In this document: one piece after another, positions 22,443 to 36,100 of the stretch
How the letters are laid out: every line of letters begins with the position of its first letter
How positions within the stretch are numbered: position 1 is the first letter of the stretch
Source: Lamellibrachia satsuma
Taxonomy: Eukaryota > Annelida > Polychaeta > Sabellida > Siboglinidae
Length of the DNA: 64,000 bases
NCBI GenBank assembly: GCA_033239005.1
Contig: BSQZ01000001.1
Coordinates: 1,102,001 to 1,166,000 of the forward strand
Reading direction: 5' to 3'
Notes under the pieces: model-generated
Told to the model about the DNA's origin: nothing
What the model saw: only the letters and a program-made list of their open reading frames with translations
Database searches by the model: none
Translations under genes and position numbers: made by a program

Positions 22443-24551
22443 CATTCTGGAACAGGGTATTACATCAGCACCTCCTGCTGTTTTATGCATCTGCAGTAAA
22501 TGAACAGAAAAACCTTGTTTAATTCGGTGTTCAGAGCCAGGCAGACATCATCCAGGGAGGTCTACAGAGATGAGTTTATTACGTACACAAACAATTGAAA
22601 TCTCATTTTTGTTCATTTTGTTTCAGATATATTTTGCAAAAAAAAAACTGCTAGCTCAGTTGTAGAATTTTTTTATTTACATTTGATGAAGTCATCGGCA
22701 GAATTATTAAATTAAATTTAGCAAAAAAGGACAAATGTGGCCATATGTTATAACAAGGCTATTCACTTGTTCACAAGTTTCCCTGACAATCAAAATTAAT
22801 TCTTTCGATGATTTTAACAAACGTATGCACTTGTTAATCCAAATACGCATATTACGTAAACTATTCACACCACTACAGAGTTGAACTAATTCACAGTGGG
22901 CTAAATGATTTGAAGAGGCAGCATCAAGTTGACATGGATTCAGTTTAGACAAATGTCACCATTGACCTACTTACAATAACATGTTATGATTGTGATACAT
23001 GAACAGACATGGGACAAGCCTCCTTGTTACAAACCATATATTGTAGTTCACTACACAACTAAGCATTTTTGTTACAAATGCACTCAGTTCAATAATTTCC
23101 CTGGAAGACTTCGTTCAGCAGTAGAGCCATAACAATCGCATCACAAGTATCTCAGGTACCCTCCGTCACGAGAACTAAAATGCTTAAAACATCAATTATA
23201 TCCCATGCAAATTTTCATCCCATTGATTTTTTTGGCAAACTGTACACGCTTCAGCCGACTCCTCAGACACGGCGTGTTGCTATACCCTTGTAAGTGCATA
23301 GTAACAATTATTTACATTCTTCTGTGTAGAGAAACAAACATAAGGCCACATTCACATCAGGTTAGTGAGCACTCTACGAACATAGGCAGCATGCTACCGT
23401 ATGTCTTCTAATACATGCACAACTTGAACTGGAGACAGTTGTTGCTTTAATTGCATTAGTCATATTTTGTTAACACTACTTCTTGGCATTGAATGATGCT
23501 TGCTGGTTGAAAGAATAAGATAAATGATGCTATTAGCCATACCACAGTGCATACACAATGTTACGTTCCACTACTGGCTACTATAATTACGAGTGCTAGT
23601 CCACGCTATAACCATCCCACCTGAGCTGTGAGATTGTAGCTACAAACTGCTAATACATGTAATTTAGGAAATGAAATACAAAATCAATACAAGTTTGATA
23701 CAATGTACAATATTTGTTGGAATCATTCTACAAAATGTTTCGTTTCTGTCATTCATCAATCGAAAAAGGAAAACCAGTAATGAAGCCATTCCTGCTACAC
23801 ACATTAAGCAAATTATCATAAAACCAGTTATCCTAGAGTAGACATCACATACATACAACTACATTCTCTCACTGTGCAAATGCACCATCACAAAATATGC
23901 ATACATATATGCACAAATACAGCCACACAATCCTATCACAAAGTTGCCTCCCCAAAAGTATCCTGAACAACAGTGACCTCTAGTGGCTGGTAGGTAGACC
24001 ACTCACTATGGAAACCATAAGTGCAGCAGAGACATCTCAAATCACGTTGCAATCAAATGTCATGCCACATTAGTTACAACCATCAGTAGTGCAAAGTATG
24101 CCAGTAACCATCACGGCTAGTGATGCGATTATTAATAATTTAGAAATAAGTTGGTCGATTAGTTCATATGTAACGGAGGCAAAACTCCACATATTCCATG
24201 GGATGCTGTATTCTTGGTTCACGATTATTGCCATCATTACGTTTGACAGGTACTAGCAAGACATAAATGTACATTAACTAATCTTGAAATAATGGCCAGG
24301 ATCACATTAACATAGTGAACAGTCAAGTCCTTCCTCAAATCAATGTTTTCCCTCACCTTGTTTTAGAACCATTTTGCAAACAAATCACAACCTATCTAGC
24401 AACCACTACAAACGTGCCAATTTCTTATTCAGTTTTGATGATCATCGGACAAGCTATTACATTTTTTTTTGCAAAAAGGGCAAAAGTGATCTGACTCTAT
24501 ATACTATGACACAAGGCTGTTGATAGTTTCACAAGTGACTCAATGACACAG
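22443..24551. other. Convergent intergenic region and probable 3' UTR of MIGA
   Basis: No protein-coding exon found. It separates the 3' ends of the + strand TTLL11 and - strand MIGA genes. AT-rich; one poly-T/poly-A stretch at 22636-22645. Confidence 0.45.
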
Positions 24552-24689
24552 TTATAACGACAAATGGTGTTCTGAGAGTTGTGCCATACGGTGCGCGTGT
24601 TTCACCATGTCTTCAGCAAGTTCCTCTACTGTCGTGTAGTGTACCTTCTCGAAACTGAAGATGTCTCTCACAAAGTCGACCAACATGTC
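24552..24689 (-). CDS. MIGA: MIGA exon 12 and stop
   Basis: The acceptor is 'gtgctttcag'. It encodes 'DMLVDFVRDIFSFEKVHYTT' and ends 'QLSEHHLSL' and TAA. It matches the vertebrate 'IVQYLRDMFDLDNVRYTSV' segment and is shorter at the C-terminus. Confidence 0.88.
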   Translation of the reverse strand, partial: DMLVDFVRDIFSFEKVHYTTVEELAEDMVKHAHRMAQLSEHHLSL

Positions 24690-27047
24690 CTGAAAGCACC
24701 CAGTACATAACACATAGCTGCCAACATTTTAAAATGGGAAAGACTAATGATTTTCGCGCGAATCGCGGCCTATGGCCCATATATATATTTCAATAGTTTT
24801 TCATGTTTAATAATACCCAAACATCATAGGAATGTGATATAATTACAGATTGTGTTCCCAAACTGTTAAAACAAAAAACTTTTATGCAATCAACAACACA
24901 ACACAGATATAGAGATATGAAAAGGCCAAATGAATGACGTTTATTGTGGGGATTAAGGGTAAGCCCACTTTTCAAAGAAATGTAAAACAAAGAAATGTGG
25001 GCTCCACAACCCAACGCCAGGCTGACTACGCCCCATGCGAGCCTCCTGGACGTCGGGTTCAATAGAGCCCACATTTCACCACAAAGCAGTAGCAGTATTC
25101 CTAGAACAAATAAAAGAAACAATGGCATTACTATTGTTATGGAACACCCTTAAACCAAATAGCATAATGCCCTACATGCTATCACGCAGTCTATGAATAC
25201 AAAACAAAAAACTTTTATTTCAAGTATATTATATGTACATCATCAACGTTTCCAGATTATGCTTTCCAAATAAATTTTATTTCAGGTATATAATAATAAT
25301 ATTGTAACACAATAAAATTTCCAGATTAGATTCAAAATAACACATTATATTTCAGTTCTGTCTCATTAAAGTCACTTGTGAATGTTTATTTGTCTTGAAG
25401 GTTTTGATATGTGGCACTTTTAGCTGTAGCCAAAAAGTCACGAGAATGTTTCTGCTGAAAACACGTTGTTCCTTTTGCATTGATGGACACTTTATGTACC
25501 AGTAGGCGTTCGTGGGGGTGGTAAAACGGTGGATATGATCCGAGTGAAATTATTACTGGGAAAATTGACGATTTATCGTAATATTTCAGAGTATGGGCGT
25601 AATGGCGTAATGAATGACAGAAAATCGTAATGATTCTGCAGAAATCGTAATGGTTGGCAGCCCTGATAACATCAACACCAGGGCCTGTATTCTCAAATGT
25701 AACAAATTTCATATAAACAATTTTTCTGTACATATTGTGGAGAAAGCATGAACAATTCACTATTTTGGTATTCTCAGAACAAATTAAGACACTGTTTTCC
25801 TGTTGCATAGTCATTGCCAAGGTATGCAAATTCTAAATGTTTTTTGTAACTATTGAGTGGGGATGCAATATTGCCCACACTATTTACCCATAGCGTTTGA
25901 TCTTGTTCACATTGTAACAACAAATACCTAGCAAGTGATGTCGGCTTATCACGTAACACAAGCATATTAACAAGTTTTGATCGACTGTACAAATCTGCAG
26001 AGAGATAGAGGGCAGAAACCAATTTCTGTTGATGGGAGCAGTTATTATCTGACTGAACAAAGATTACCCATGGTTGTGCAGCATACACAAAAATGCAAAC
26101 ATTACAGTTTTAATAAATGGTTAGTTTACAATTTGAAATATATAGAAGAAATATACAGCAAGATTAAGTGAAGATGGACGAAGAGACAAACCTTGAAGAA
26201 ATGACACATGGTCTTGAGTGGCCCGTCCGGGCCCAGAAAGCCCCACGCCATGATAGGGCTGATGTGTTCCGACACATCGTAGAAACGGGCAATGAAGCCC
26301 CTTGGGTACTGGAGACAGGATGACAAATAGTCATTATCAAAAGTGCAAAGTGTGATCAATTTTATTGTAATGATCAGACTTAGTGTACCTTCAATTCATT
26401 GTTACAGAAGTGGGCCACTTGAAAGTGGTTCAATGTTTCAGTGATACCGAAGCGAACTGACCTTCAGAAGTCCTTTCTTCGCCTTCAGCACAGACCACAC
26501 AGCTGTCGACAATGCCTGCAGACATACATGTACATCTTGCTTCGATCATCCGCATTTCACAGCTAAATACATCTCAATTTCATAATTTTATGATCTGTGC
26601 AAAATATGGCTAACCCTTGAAAACAGCCACTGTGTCCGTCTGTTTTTTCTCACATTTATACATCTGACCTGCCTTTATACTTCAGCCACCCCTTTAATCA
26701 GGCCGCTTTATCTCAGTCACTTGGGTGGTCGCTTTAGAGGAGTTCTACTATATACAGTTATGGAAGACAATGGGTCAGTGTTTGATAAACATCCTGGACA
26801 ACACATAAGAACATTCTGTCATACAATGGAGTGATGTTATGTGTGTTTGTTTCAGTCATATTATTAGCTATTTTAGTTTGTGAATGTCCCAATTTCATTG
26901 GTCATCTATAATAATACACTGATAATTAGCTATTCACTCATTCACTATTAGTTCGCTCAATTAGCATGTTAGGTACCCAGTATTTTAATTTTTCTGGGAG
27001 GATTTTTTCTGGAAGGCCTTTTTTTGGTACGCCCATTAACACAGAGG

Positions 27048-27124
<77 letters not shown>

Positions 27125-30100
27125 ATATATATATATATATATGTGCGGTGATCTTACGGTTTCTTTGAAGCCGTTTGACAGCCATCTGTTCTGTGTAACG
27201 GCGACAATTGAGGACGGCGGTGCCTCGAGGTCATCGAACGAGTCAAACAAGATGAAGTCAAGCACGACATCGTAGAATGTTATGTTTGTCACCTAGAAGA
27301 TGAAGTCAAGCACGACATCGTAGAATGTTACGTTTGTCACCTAGAAGATGAAGTCAAGCACGACATCGTAGAATGTTGTTTGTCACCTAGAAGATGAAGT
27401 CAAGCACGCCATCGTAGAATGTTATGTTTGTCACCTAGAAGATGAAGTCAAGCACGACATCGTAGAATGTTATTTGTCACCTAGAAGCGTAAAGAAGCAC
27501 TCGTGTGAGGAAGAATGTTTTATTTCAAGTTGGTAACCTGTGGGAATGTCCCGACACTCAAGAGTGAGCTTAACACACACCCTGTCAAGCTTACAAATAC
27601 GCCACCGACTACTACTAACCTGAAGGAAGAGACTGGGATGCAGATAAACTTAACGGGAAAAATAGTAAGAAGTCAGATGATGTGGCAGGTCACTTGGTGC
27701 GGATGGAGGAGTGCTGACTACCAGAGTGGATCCAGTGAAACAGCGGGACCTCAGGAAAAGGTGAAGACCACAATCAATATGGGTAAAAAATGGAGGGAGA
27801 AGGCTGCTGATAGGGAGCAGTGGAAAGGACAACAGCCGAAGCAGTGCAGTGGTACAAGAACTAGTTGGCGTCACCCCTTGGTGGTCACATAATAATAATT
27901 AATTTCTATGGTGCCTATATCCTCAGGAACCTGAGCTCAGAGGCACAACAAAATAGAATCATTAAGCATAATCGTGAACAGGGACGTGCAAAAGTCATTA
28001 TCAGAACAAGTGACAACCGAAGATTTATGGTGGAAATGCAATTTGGAATAAATATGTCTTGAGTTTTTTCAGAAAATAGCTATAGTTTCAAATGTATTCA
28101 AAGTGTTGGGGAGTTTATTCCAGACAGATAGAGAAATCATGTTTGCCCAAGTTTTGTTTTTGGCACAACAAGTTGTGAAATTTATGATCTGAGCCGCCTA
28201 GGGATATTTGAAAGATGCAGGAGACTAGCCAGGTAGGGTGGTTTTTGTGTAGACAGAGCACGATATGTAAGGATGGACAGCTTAAAATTAATTCGGTAGT
28301 AACAGGAAGCCAGTGTAACTGTTTAAGTAGTGGTAGTGATGGTGAAAACCGAGACGCCCTGAGTACCACACGTACCAGACAACTTTGTAGTCGTTGGAAT
28401 TTAGCCAAGTCTCTTTTAGCAATGTTATTTAGTAGTGAATTAACTAATTAATGCCGTTGATATTGTTTTAGCAGTAGATATAGATATGTGACGCCGAATT
28501 CGACGGAGATCATGTATATGATAGAAACAGGATTTACATACTTGAGAAATATGCTGGTGCAAGTTGAAGTCACCATCAAAGACAACACCAAGATTGTGAA
28601 CAGTATCTGATGGGAATGTATCACTGCCAAGCAGTTTAACTGGAAAATGGTTGATGACCCTATTTCGTTGTTGTTTAGTGTCAATAATAATAAGGTCTGT
28701 TTTTTGACTGGCCATATGCAGGTCATCTTATGTCCCACGCCACGTATTGAAGGGGTCGCCGTGGTTTGTACCAATACTAAACACTATCCATTTTCTGGAC
28801 GTTGAGAATTTACACAATGCCCCCTTAAAGGAACTACCAGAAAGAAGATACTGACCCCGCGGGCGTGTAGTTCGTCCTCGATCATCGTCCAGTGGTCCTC
28901 CTGCAGCCAAGCTATCATGTCCTCGAAGGCTGCGAGGAACAAACGCGGGTCCTGGCAGAAATCTTTTATTTCATACACACGTTTGATTTCATTCTAATCT
29001 ACAGCTGGTTCTGAAGTGATTCATCAAACTGGTGATTGTAATCCACACATTTAAAAAAACTGTTTTTCACAGTAAGCATTACCTTTGTTCGTTGTGACGT
29101 TTCGATAACTTTCAGCTGCCTTCATCAGACTAAGAGGAGACCAAATAGAAGTGTTTAAAATAGTGAATGGTTATGAGGATGTTGATAGGAATATGTTCTT
29201 AAAACTTAAAGCAGGCAGTAGAACCAGATGACACAAAGCAGCATTAGTTAAGGAGCAGTGTTGGTTGGACATGAGAAAGTACTCTTTCTCACAGAGGGTG
29301 ATAAATCAATGGAACAAACTGTCAAATGATTGTGTTAATGCTAGTAGTGTTATTATGTTTAAAATAGAATTTACAGATATCTGATAAGGGCGGGCTACAC
29401 ATAGATGAGAAAATTGTTGGACTCTCGATAAGCCAATGGTTTCCTTGTCCACTTGCCATCTGGAACTTGTTGTTTGGGATGGCAATCTTGTTAAATCAGA
29501 TTGACCACCACTAGATTGTTAATGTGCTGCCATCTACCGGTAGTCAGGCAGCTGAAAGCTGTCAAAAGGTCATCACGAAAAATAAAGGTAAAACGTACTG
29601 TGTAAAACAATTTAAATATTAATAGACTAATCCATGGTACTACATATAAGCACTACTATAACTGTTTGTTATATTTTAAGTCATATTTTTGTCTTAATTA
29701 ACTTATTATCATTGGTTGTTTTACTGTGCCAATTGTATAATTCAATTGCTATAGCTGGCCATTTTAATAAAATTATTATTATTATTTTTATTACAAATCA
29801 GCATTATTACCAGTTAAATGTGATCTAACAATTAAAAAAAGTTGTACATTCTGAAATATAATGACTTTGTGTATGCCCATAACGAACAAGGTTAAAGCTT
29901 ATTTCTATCAAAAGGATATAGTAATATGTGGACCACCGTCACCACACACCATTCTGTGGTTTGTAAGTTTGCTATCTATTCAGACTTCCAGCCACTTTAC
30001 AAAAATAAAATAACAAATATAGAATTATACTCACACGATCAGATTTCACAAGAAGGTTAGCCAGCAATGTTTGGCCAGTTTTGATGAACCAACTGCACGT

Positions 30101-33100
30101 GCTCTCGTCACTGAAGGCTTGCTACAACATGAAGTATGAAACACCAGGGCTGGGGTCAATTCCATTTAATCAATTCCAACTCCTTTCAATTCAATTTAAT
30201 CGATTCCGATAAATTTTTTTTCAATTCATTTATTTCAATTCCAATTGAAATTCCAGCTCAAATATTTCAATTCCAATTCAATTCTAAATTCATTCTATGG
30301 AAGTTTTTTAAAGCAAACACATGGGATAATAGTAATATGTAATAGATGTTTTTTTCTGTAATAGTAATAGAGAAACTTTTTTCAAAAGTAGTAGTAATAG
30401 ATCCTAAAGAAACAGATAAGTCTTTTACTTTTCCATTACATCTATTGCTGCAAACTTACAAAATATCAGGTTTGTTTGCATGTTATTCCAACTGCTAGTA
30501 ATTGTAAACAATGTACAGACAGTGGCTGAGTCGTTATTCAAACAAAATGAAAGACCAGTAGGCTGATCATTTTATGGTTTCAGAAATACCTGTTCAATGA
30601 AACAATGCAGGAGTAGCAAGCCAATTACTAATTGTTGGGATGCCCCATTGGGGTGGCTATGGCTTCACACATTCCTAGCACACCCAAAGGGCATGGTTTC
30701 AGATATGTGCAGGCAGACAATAAATGTTATCTTAGAGCAGCAGCTGTAACCTGTATTGAATTCAAAGTAAGCTCGTTTTTTACATAAAATTACACAACAT
30801 TAGCTGACATAAAACAATGAAAAAATATTTAGAAATATAAAAGGCATACATTGTATGTAATTGAATTCAAGGCATACATTGTATGTAATTGAATTCAAAG
30901 TGAGCGCATCACACCCCACCATAGTTTGATTTGAGCAGAACTTCCGAGTTCTTTTTTTCCAACTGCCACATGGCAGACCCTTTGTTGAAATTTGGACAAA
31001 TGTTCTCACCTCAAATCTTCAAATGGTGTACAAACGTATGTTTAGCTGCGACAAAGACTTTGAGTTCATATACAATTCTAGGGTTGGATTGAGGATTACA
31101 TTGGAAATAAAATAGCATTAGAATATGAGGTTCAATTAATTTTCTTCCAATTCCAATTCAACTTACTCAAAATCTTTCAATTCCAATTCAGGAATTGAAT
31201 TGAATAATAATTCCACTTAATTTTTTAATTCACCCCAGCCCTGTGAAACATTAAAGGGGTTGTGTACAATGCCTAACTGATACAGAGCTAGTTGGGGGGT
31301 TTCGTATAATTAAAATGTCCCAATTCTCTGAGTTTTTCGCTCTCAAAGTTCATCTAAATTAACAGTGTTACACGTCATGTTTTTATTGTTATTGGTGAGA
31401 TATATTTACCATAAGAAATTATTTAAAACGGGAATTTGACAGACAAATTGTCATTATCAGAAATGTCACATAAAGCTTCCACAAGAGGTAGCCACAGACT
31501 GACACCAGTGGTGACCTCTTGTGGAAGTTATATGCACCTCCCGAGGCATGAAGTCTTGTTAGAAATGTTACATTACAACAGTCCCACTTACTGTGAATGC
31601 CAATCGAAGGCAGTGAAGTTTTGCGAGAAATTCTGCGTCAGATTGACAGTTGCATAATTTTGTTCTGAAAAAATGAGAAATGCAGTTGTCATGACAACCA
31701 TAAAGAATGAACATGTTACACAAATTAGGGAACTAGCCTGGAAACTGAGAACATCTGTATATAGATAACTGCCTTAGATAGAGTAAACGTTTAAAAACAA
31801 CATTTGTGCGTTCTGCAAATACTGTTCTCTATGCCCGACGTGTTTAGGAATAATATTGCACTTACTAACAAATTTGTTAGCATCTGTTCCACACAAGTGA
31901 TGAAAACATAGTAAACTCAGGAAAAGTTTAACATTTTCACAAACACACGATCAACCATTACAAATGTCAACATGCGGCAGATGTCTGGGCCTGACAACAT
32001 TGACTTCATGCAGCACCAAATATCAACATGCAGCAGACGTCTGGGCCTGACAACACTGACTTCATACTGCACCAAATGTGAACATGCGGCAGATGTCTGA
32101 GCCTGACAACACTGACTTCATACTGCACCAAACGTCAACATGCGGCAGATGTCTGAGCCTGACAACACTGACTTCATACTGCACCAAATGTCAACATGTG
32201 GCAGATGTCTGAGCCTGACAACATCGACTTCATACTGCAGCAAATGTCAACATGTGGCAGATGTCTGAGCTTGACAACACTGACTTCATATTGCACGAAA
32301 TATCAACATGCGGCAGATGTCTGAGCCTTCATACTGACCAAATGTCAACATGTGGCAGATGTTTGAACCTGACAACACTTACTTCATACTGCACCAAATG
32401 TCAACATGTGGCAGATGTCTGAGCCTGACAACACTGACTTCATACTGCACCAAACGTCAACATGCGGCAGATGTCTGAGCCTGACAACACTGACTTCATA
32501 CTGCACCAAATGTCAACATGTGGCAGATGTCTGAGCCTGACAACATCGACTTCATACTGCACCAAATGTCAACATGTGGCAGATGTCTGAGCTTGACAAC
32601 ACTGACTTCATATTGCACCAAATGTCAACATGTGGCAGATGTCTGAACCTGACAACACTTACTTCATACTGCACCAAATGTCAACATGTGGCAGATGTCT
32701 GAGCCTGACAACACTGACTTCATACTGCACCAAATGTCAATGTTGCGGCAGATGTCTGAGCCTGACAACACTGACTTCATACTGCACCAGATGTTAACAT
32801 GTGGCAGATGTCTGAGCCTGACAACATCGACTTCATACTGCACCAAATGTCAACATGTGGCAGATGTCTGAGCTTGACAACACTGACTTCATATTGCACC
32901 AAATGTCAACATGCAGCAGATGTCTGAGCCTTCATACTGCACCAAATGTCAACATGTGGCAGATGTTTGAACCTGACAACACTTACTTCATACTGCACCA
33001 AATGTCAACATGTGGCAGATGTCTGAGCCTGACAACACTGACTTCATACTGCACCAAATGTCAACATGTGGCAGATGTCTGAGCCTGACAACACTGACTT

Positions 33101-36100
33101 CATACTGCACCAAATGTCAACATGTGGCAGATGTCTGAGCCTGACAACATCGACTTCATACTGCACCAAATGTCAACATGTGGCAGATGTCTGAGCCTGA
33201 CAACACTGACTTCATATTGCACCAAATGTCAACATGTGGAAGATGTCTGAGCTTGACAACACTGACTTCATATTGCACCAAATGTCAACATGCGGCAGAT
33301 GTCTGAGCCTTCATACTGCACCAAATGTCAACATGTGGCAGATGTTTGAACCTGACAACACTTACTTCATACTGCACCAAATGTCAACATGTGGCAGATA
33401 TCTGAGCCTGACAACACTGACTTCATATTGCACCAAATATCAACATGTGGCAGATGTCTGAGTCTGACAACACTCGACTTCATAATGCACCAAATGTCAA
33501 CATGTGGAAGATGTCTGTGCCTGACAACACTGACTTCATATTGCACCAAATGTAAACATGTGGCAGATGTCTGAGCCTGACAACAGACTTCATACTGCAC
33601 CAAATGATTTCTCAGCTACCAGTTACACAAATGTAGGAATGGACATCGTCAAGCTTCCTCGAGAAAGGTTGATGTTGTGTAGGAAAATAAAATTATGAAT
33701 CGTACTTTGTGTTTACTAGTGCCATCGCTGTTCCAGTTTTAATGGTTCTGTACGGTTCTCAGTTCTCGATGACCATAATTTTATTCACAGTACAGGTCTG
33801 CCACAGTTCTAATTATCACTACTCCACTGGTGGATTATTTGGAACTACATAGTGGTGCTTGTTGTAGGACCTTATTATTTGTAGGCATATTTGTTGCGTG
33901 TAGCTGTTGACATTGCTGAGAAATAATCTGCGTTCCAATTATTTTACTTGATTTTTACTGGTTCTGAGTGCATAAAATCGACTATTTTGCCAATAATTTC
34001 CTTCGCCGGTTGACACAGTATGGGACACGGCTGTGTGCAGACAGTGCCAATATTGTGTTGTCTGCAACTAATGCAACACAAAAAACAGCATAACTACACT
34101 AGATACAGCGGAATGTAGCAGACCAAGAATGTGTCACTGTATTGCTGATAACCAGTACTGTGATGGCTCCGGGTGTGGAAGGGTGTGGAGCTGAGACCCG
34201 CGTTATCTATCGAGACCAGCAGCTTCAGTTTCAGACCTGGAACTGTGACCGCACTAGTGTTTACCTTAGCTTCCTACAGGTGACAGTGTTTTTCTGGAGA
34301 GCCTCCAAGCCAGCGTGATAGAACTTGAGATGACGATACATGGACTGCAGTTGATCCAGATCAGAGAGATCAATCACCTAAACCAATGCAAACACAACAC
34401 ACTGATCCACGGCTGTAACAAGTAGAAAATGTTTCTACTTGAGTAAAAGTAGAAGTAGATCCTGCTCAAGTAGAAGTAAATGTACCCCCCTGCTCAAGTA
34501 GAAGTAAATGTACCCCCAAAAAACTCTACTTCCGTAAAAGTACAAAGTAAAAATTTCTACTTGAAGTAGAAACAAACTCTGCATCCCCGATGCAAGCAAG
34601 CAGTGGCCAGCTGCACTAAAAAGACGCGCGCAGGCTGCACTGGCAGGCAGAGCAGTGTTCAGTTCGACAAACTGGGTGTGGAGCTATGGATACGTTGCCA
34701 GCTCAGCTCGTCTATCTCAGCGGTCAATTTTGAATTAGCGAAGCAGAAGACAGATTTACGCGCGGTGATTCAGCGCGTAGTGTGTATGTTGTTTCTGTAT
34801 GCAGCGAAAAAAAAATAAAATGCCCTGTGTCGGTACTTCGTTACATTTACAAAAGTAACATGTAATTCTACTTCGTTACAAGTAGAAGTAGATCCATAAA
34901 AATCTACTTCGTTACAAGTAGAAAGTAAAAAAAAAATACTCAAGTAATGTAACGAAGTAGATCTACTTCGTTACTTACTGGCTCTGCACTGATCACACAA
35001 ATGTGGAACAAACCATGAACAACTGATGGGTTGTAGACAGAAGCCCCTCCAAACAACTGCCATCTAAACAATAATCTCTTAGGACTTTTGCCACCTGGAA
35101 CAAAAGCCCCTAATATAGGTTACATCAGATACCCCTTCAAAGCAAACACTTGTTTCAAGTTAATTTCCAATAGTAAAACTGGTCTTCACGGCACTTATCT
35201 TTACCAATTGCATTCAATGCTAGTTATTCTTCCACACACAATGTTTCACATTTAACTACAATTTAAAAATCAACTAAAATATTTATATTCACCACATGTC
35301 TGTGGGGGGTTTTTAGTTGCTGTGTTAACCAATGGGATTGCTCGCTGGAATTTACCAGGCCGGCATACAGGAACTTAACTTTAATTGGATGCTGGTCAGA
35401 CAGGTAATGATAGGCATTTCCAGGATATGCTCTTTGGGCGTGGGCACGTTTCAGCCATCTAGTTCCCAGAAACATGTCAATGAAAACAGCTGAAGTACAA
35501 ATGATTTGGCATACTTCCGCATATTGTGTAGGAGGATATATGCCAGGTGTAGTAGCAACACCACTGCTGGCTATTGAGGATGCATGGTCCTACCTCCTGG
35601 GCTGACATAAACGAGTCGTCTGACGAATCCTCATAGCTGGAGGAGTGCTGATACTTCTTTCTCCTCCGCTGCAACTCATACTCTCTGTCCATCTCCTGGA
35701 GGGCGACGTCGATGGCAACGTGAGTGTTGACATCGTGGAACAGACGCTGCTCGTGGTTGTCCTGGATTTGCTGGACATGTGTGACAAGGTCCAGAAGCTG
35801 TTCTCTCAGCTGCTGGGCCGCCACTGTGTCTTGCTGCCAACAGTCACACCTGGGGTCAATTACATTGTAGCTGAAACATCAATTCCAATTTCGGAATTGT
35901 TTTTTTATTTTTTAAGAGTAATTGGAATTGGTGAATATGTAATTGGCATTTTCAATTACTTTATCAAATACATCATGTCACATTTTAACTCAAATAATTC
36001 ACTATAAATATCCAATAAAAAACAATAGCCATAATATACCACAACATGCAGAAATTTAATAAAGCTGCTCTAAAAGATGTTACTTTTTGGTGTTGAGCAT

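Noticed and set aside
27515..27892. 125-aa ORF as a gene
   Set aside because: It overlaps a LINE 3' fragment that recurs at 47228-47470 with stops; the start has no support.
31945..33605. CRISPR-like regular repeats
   Set aside because: Adjacent units differ by scattered substitutions and there are no unique spacers; animal DNA with spliced genes. The same applies to the 60.6-63.7 kb and 14.3-14.9 kb arrays.
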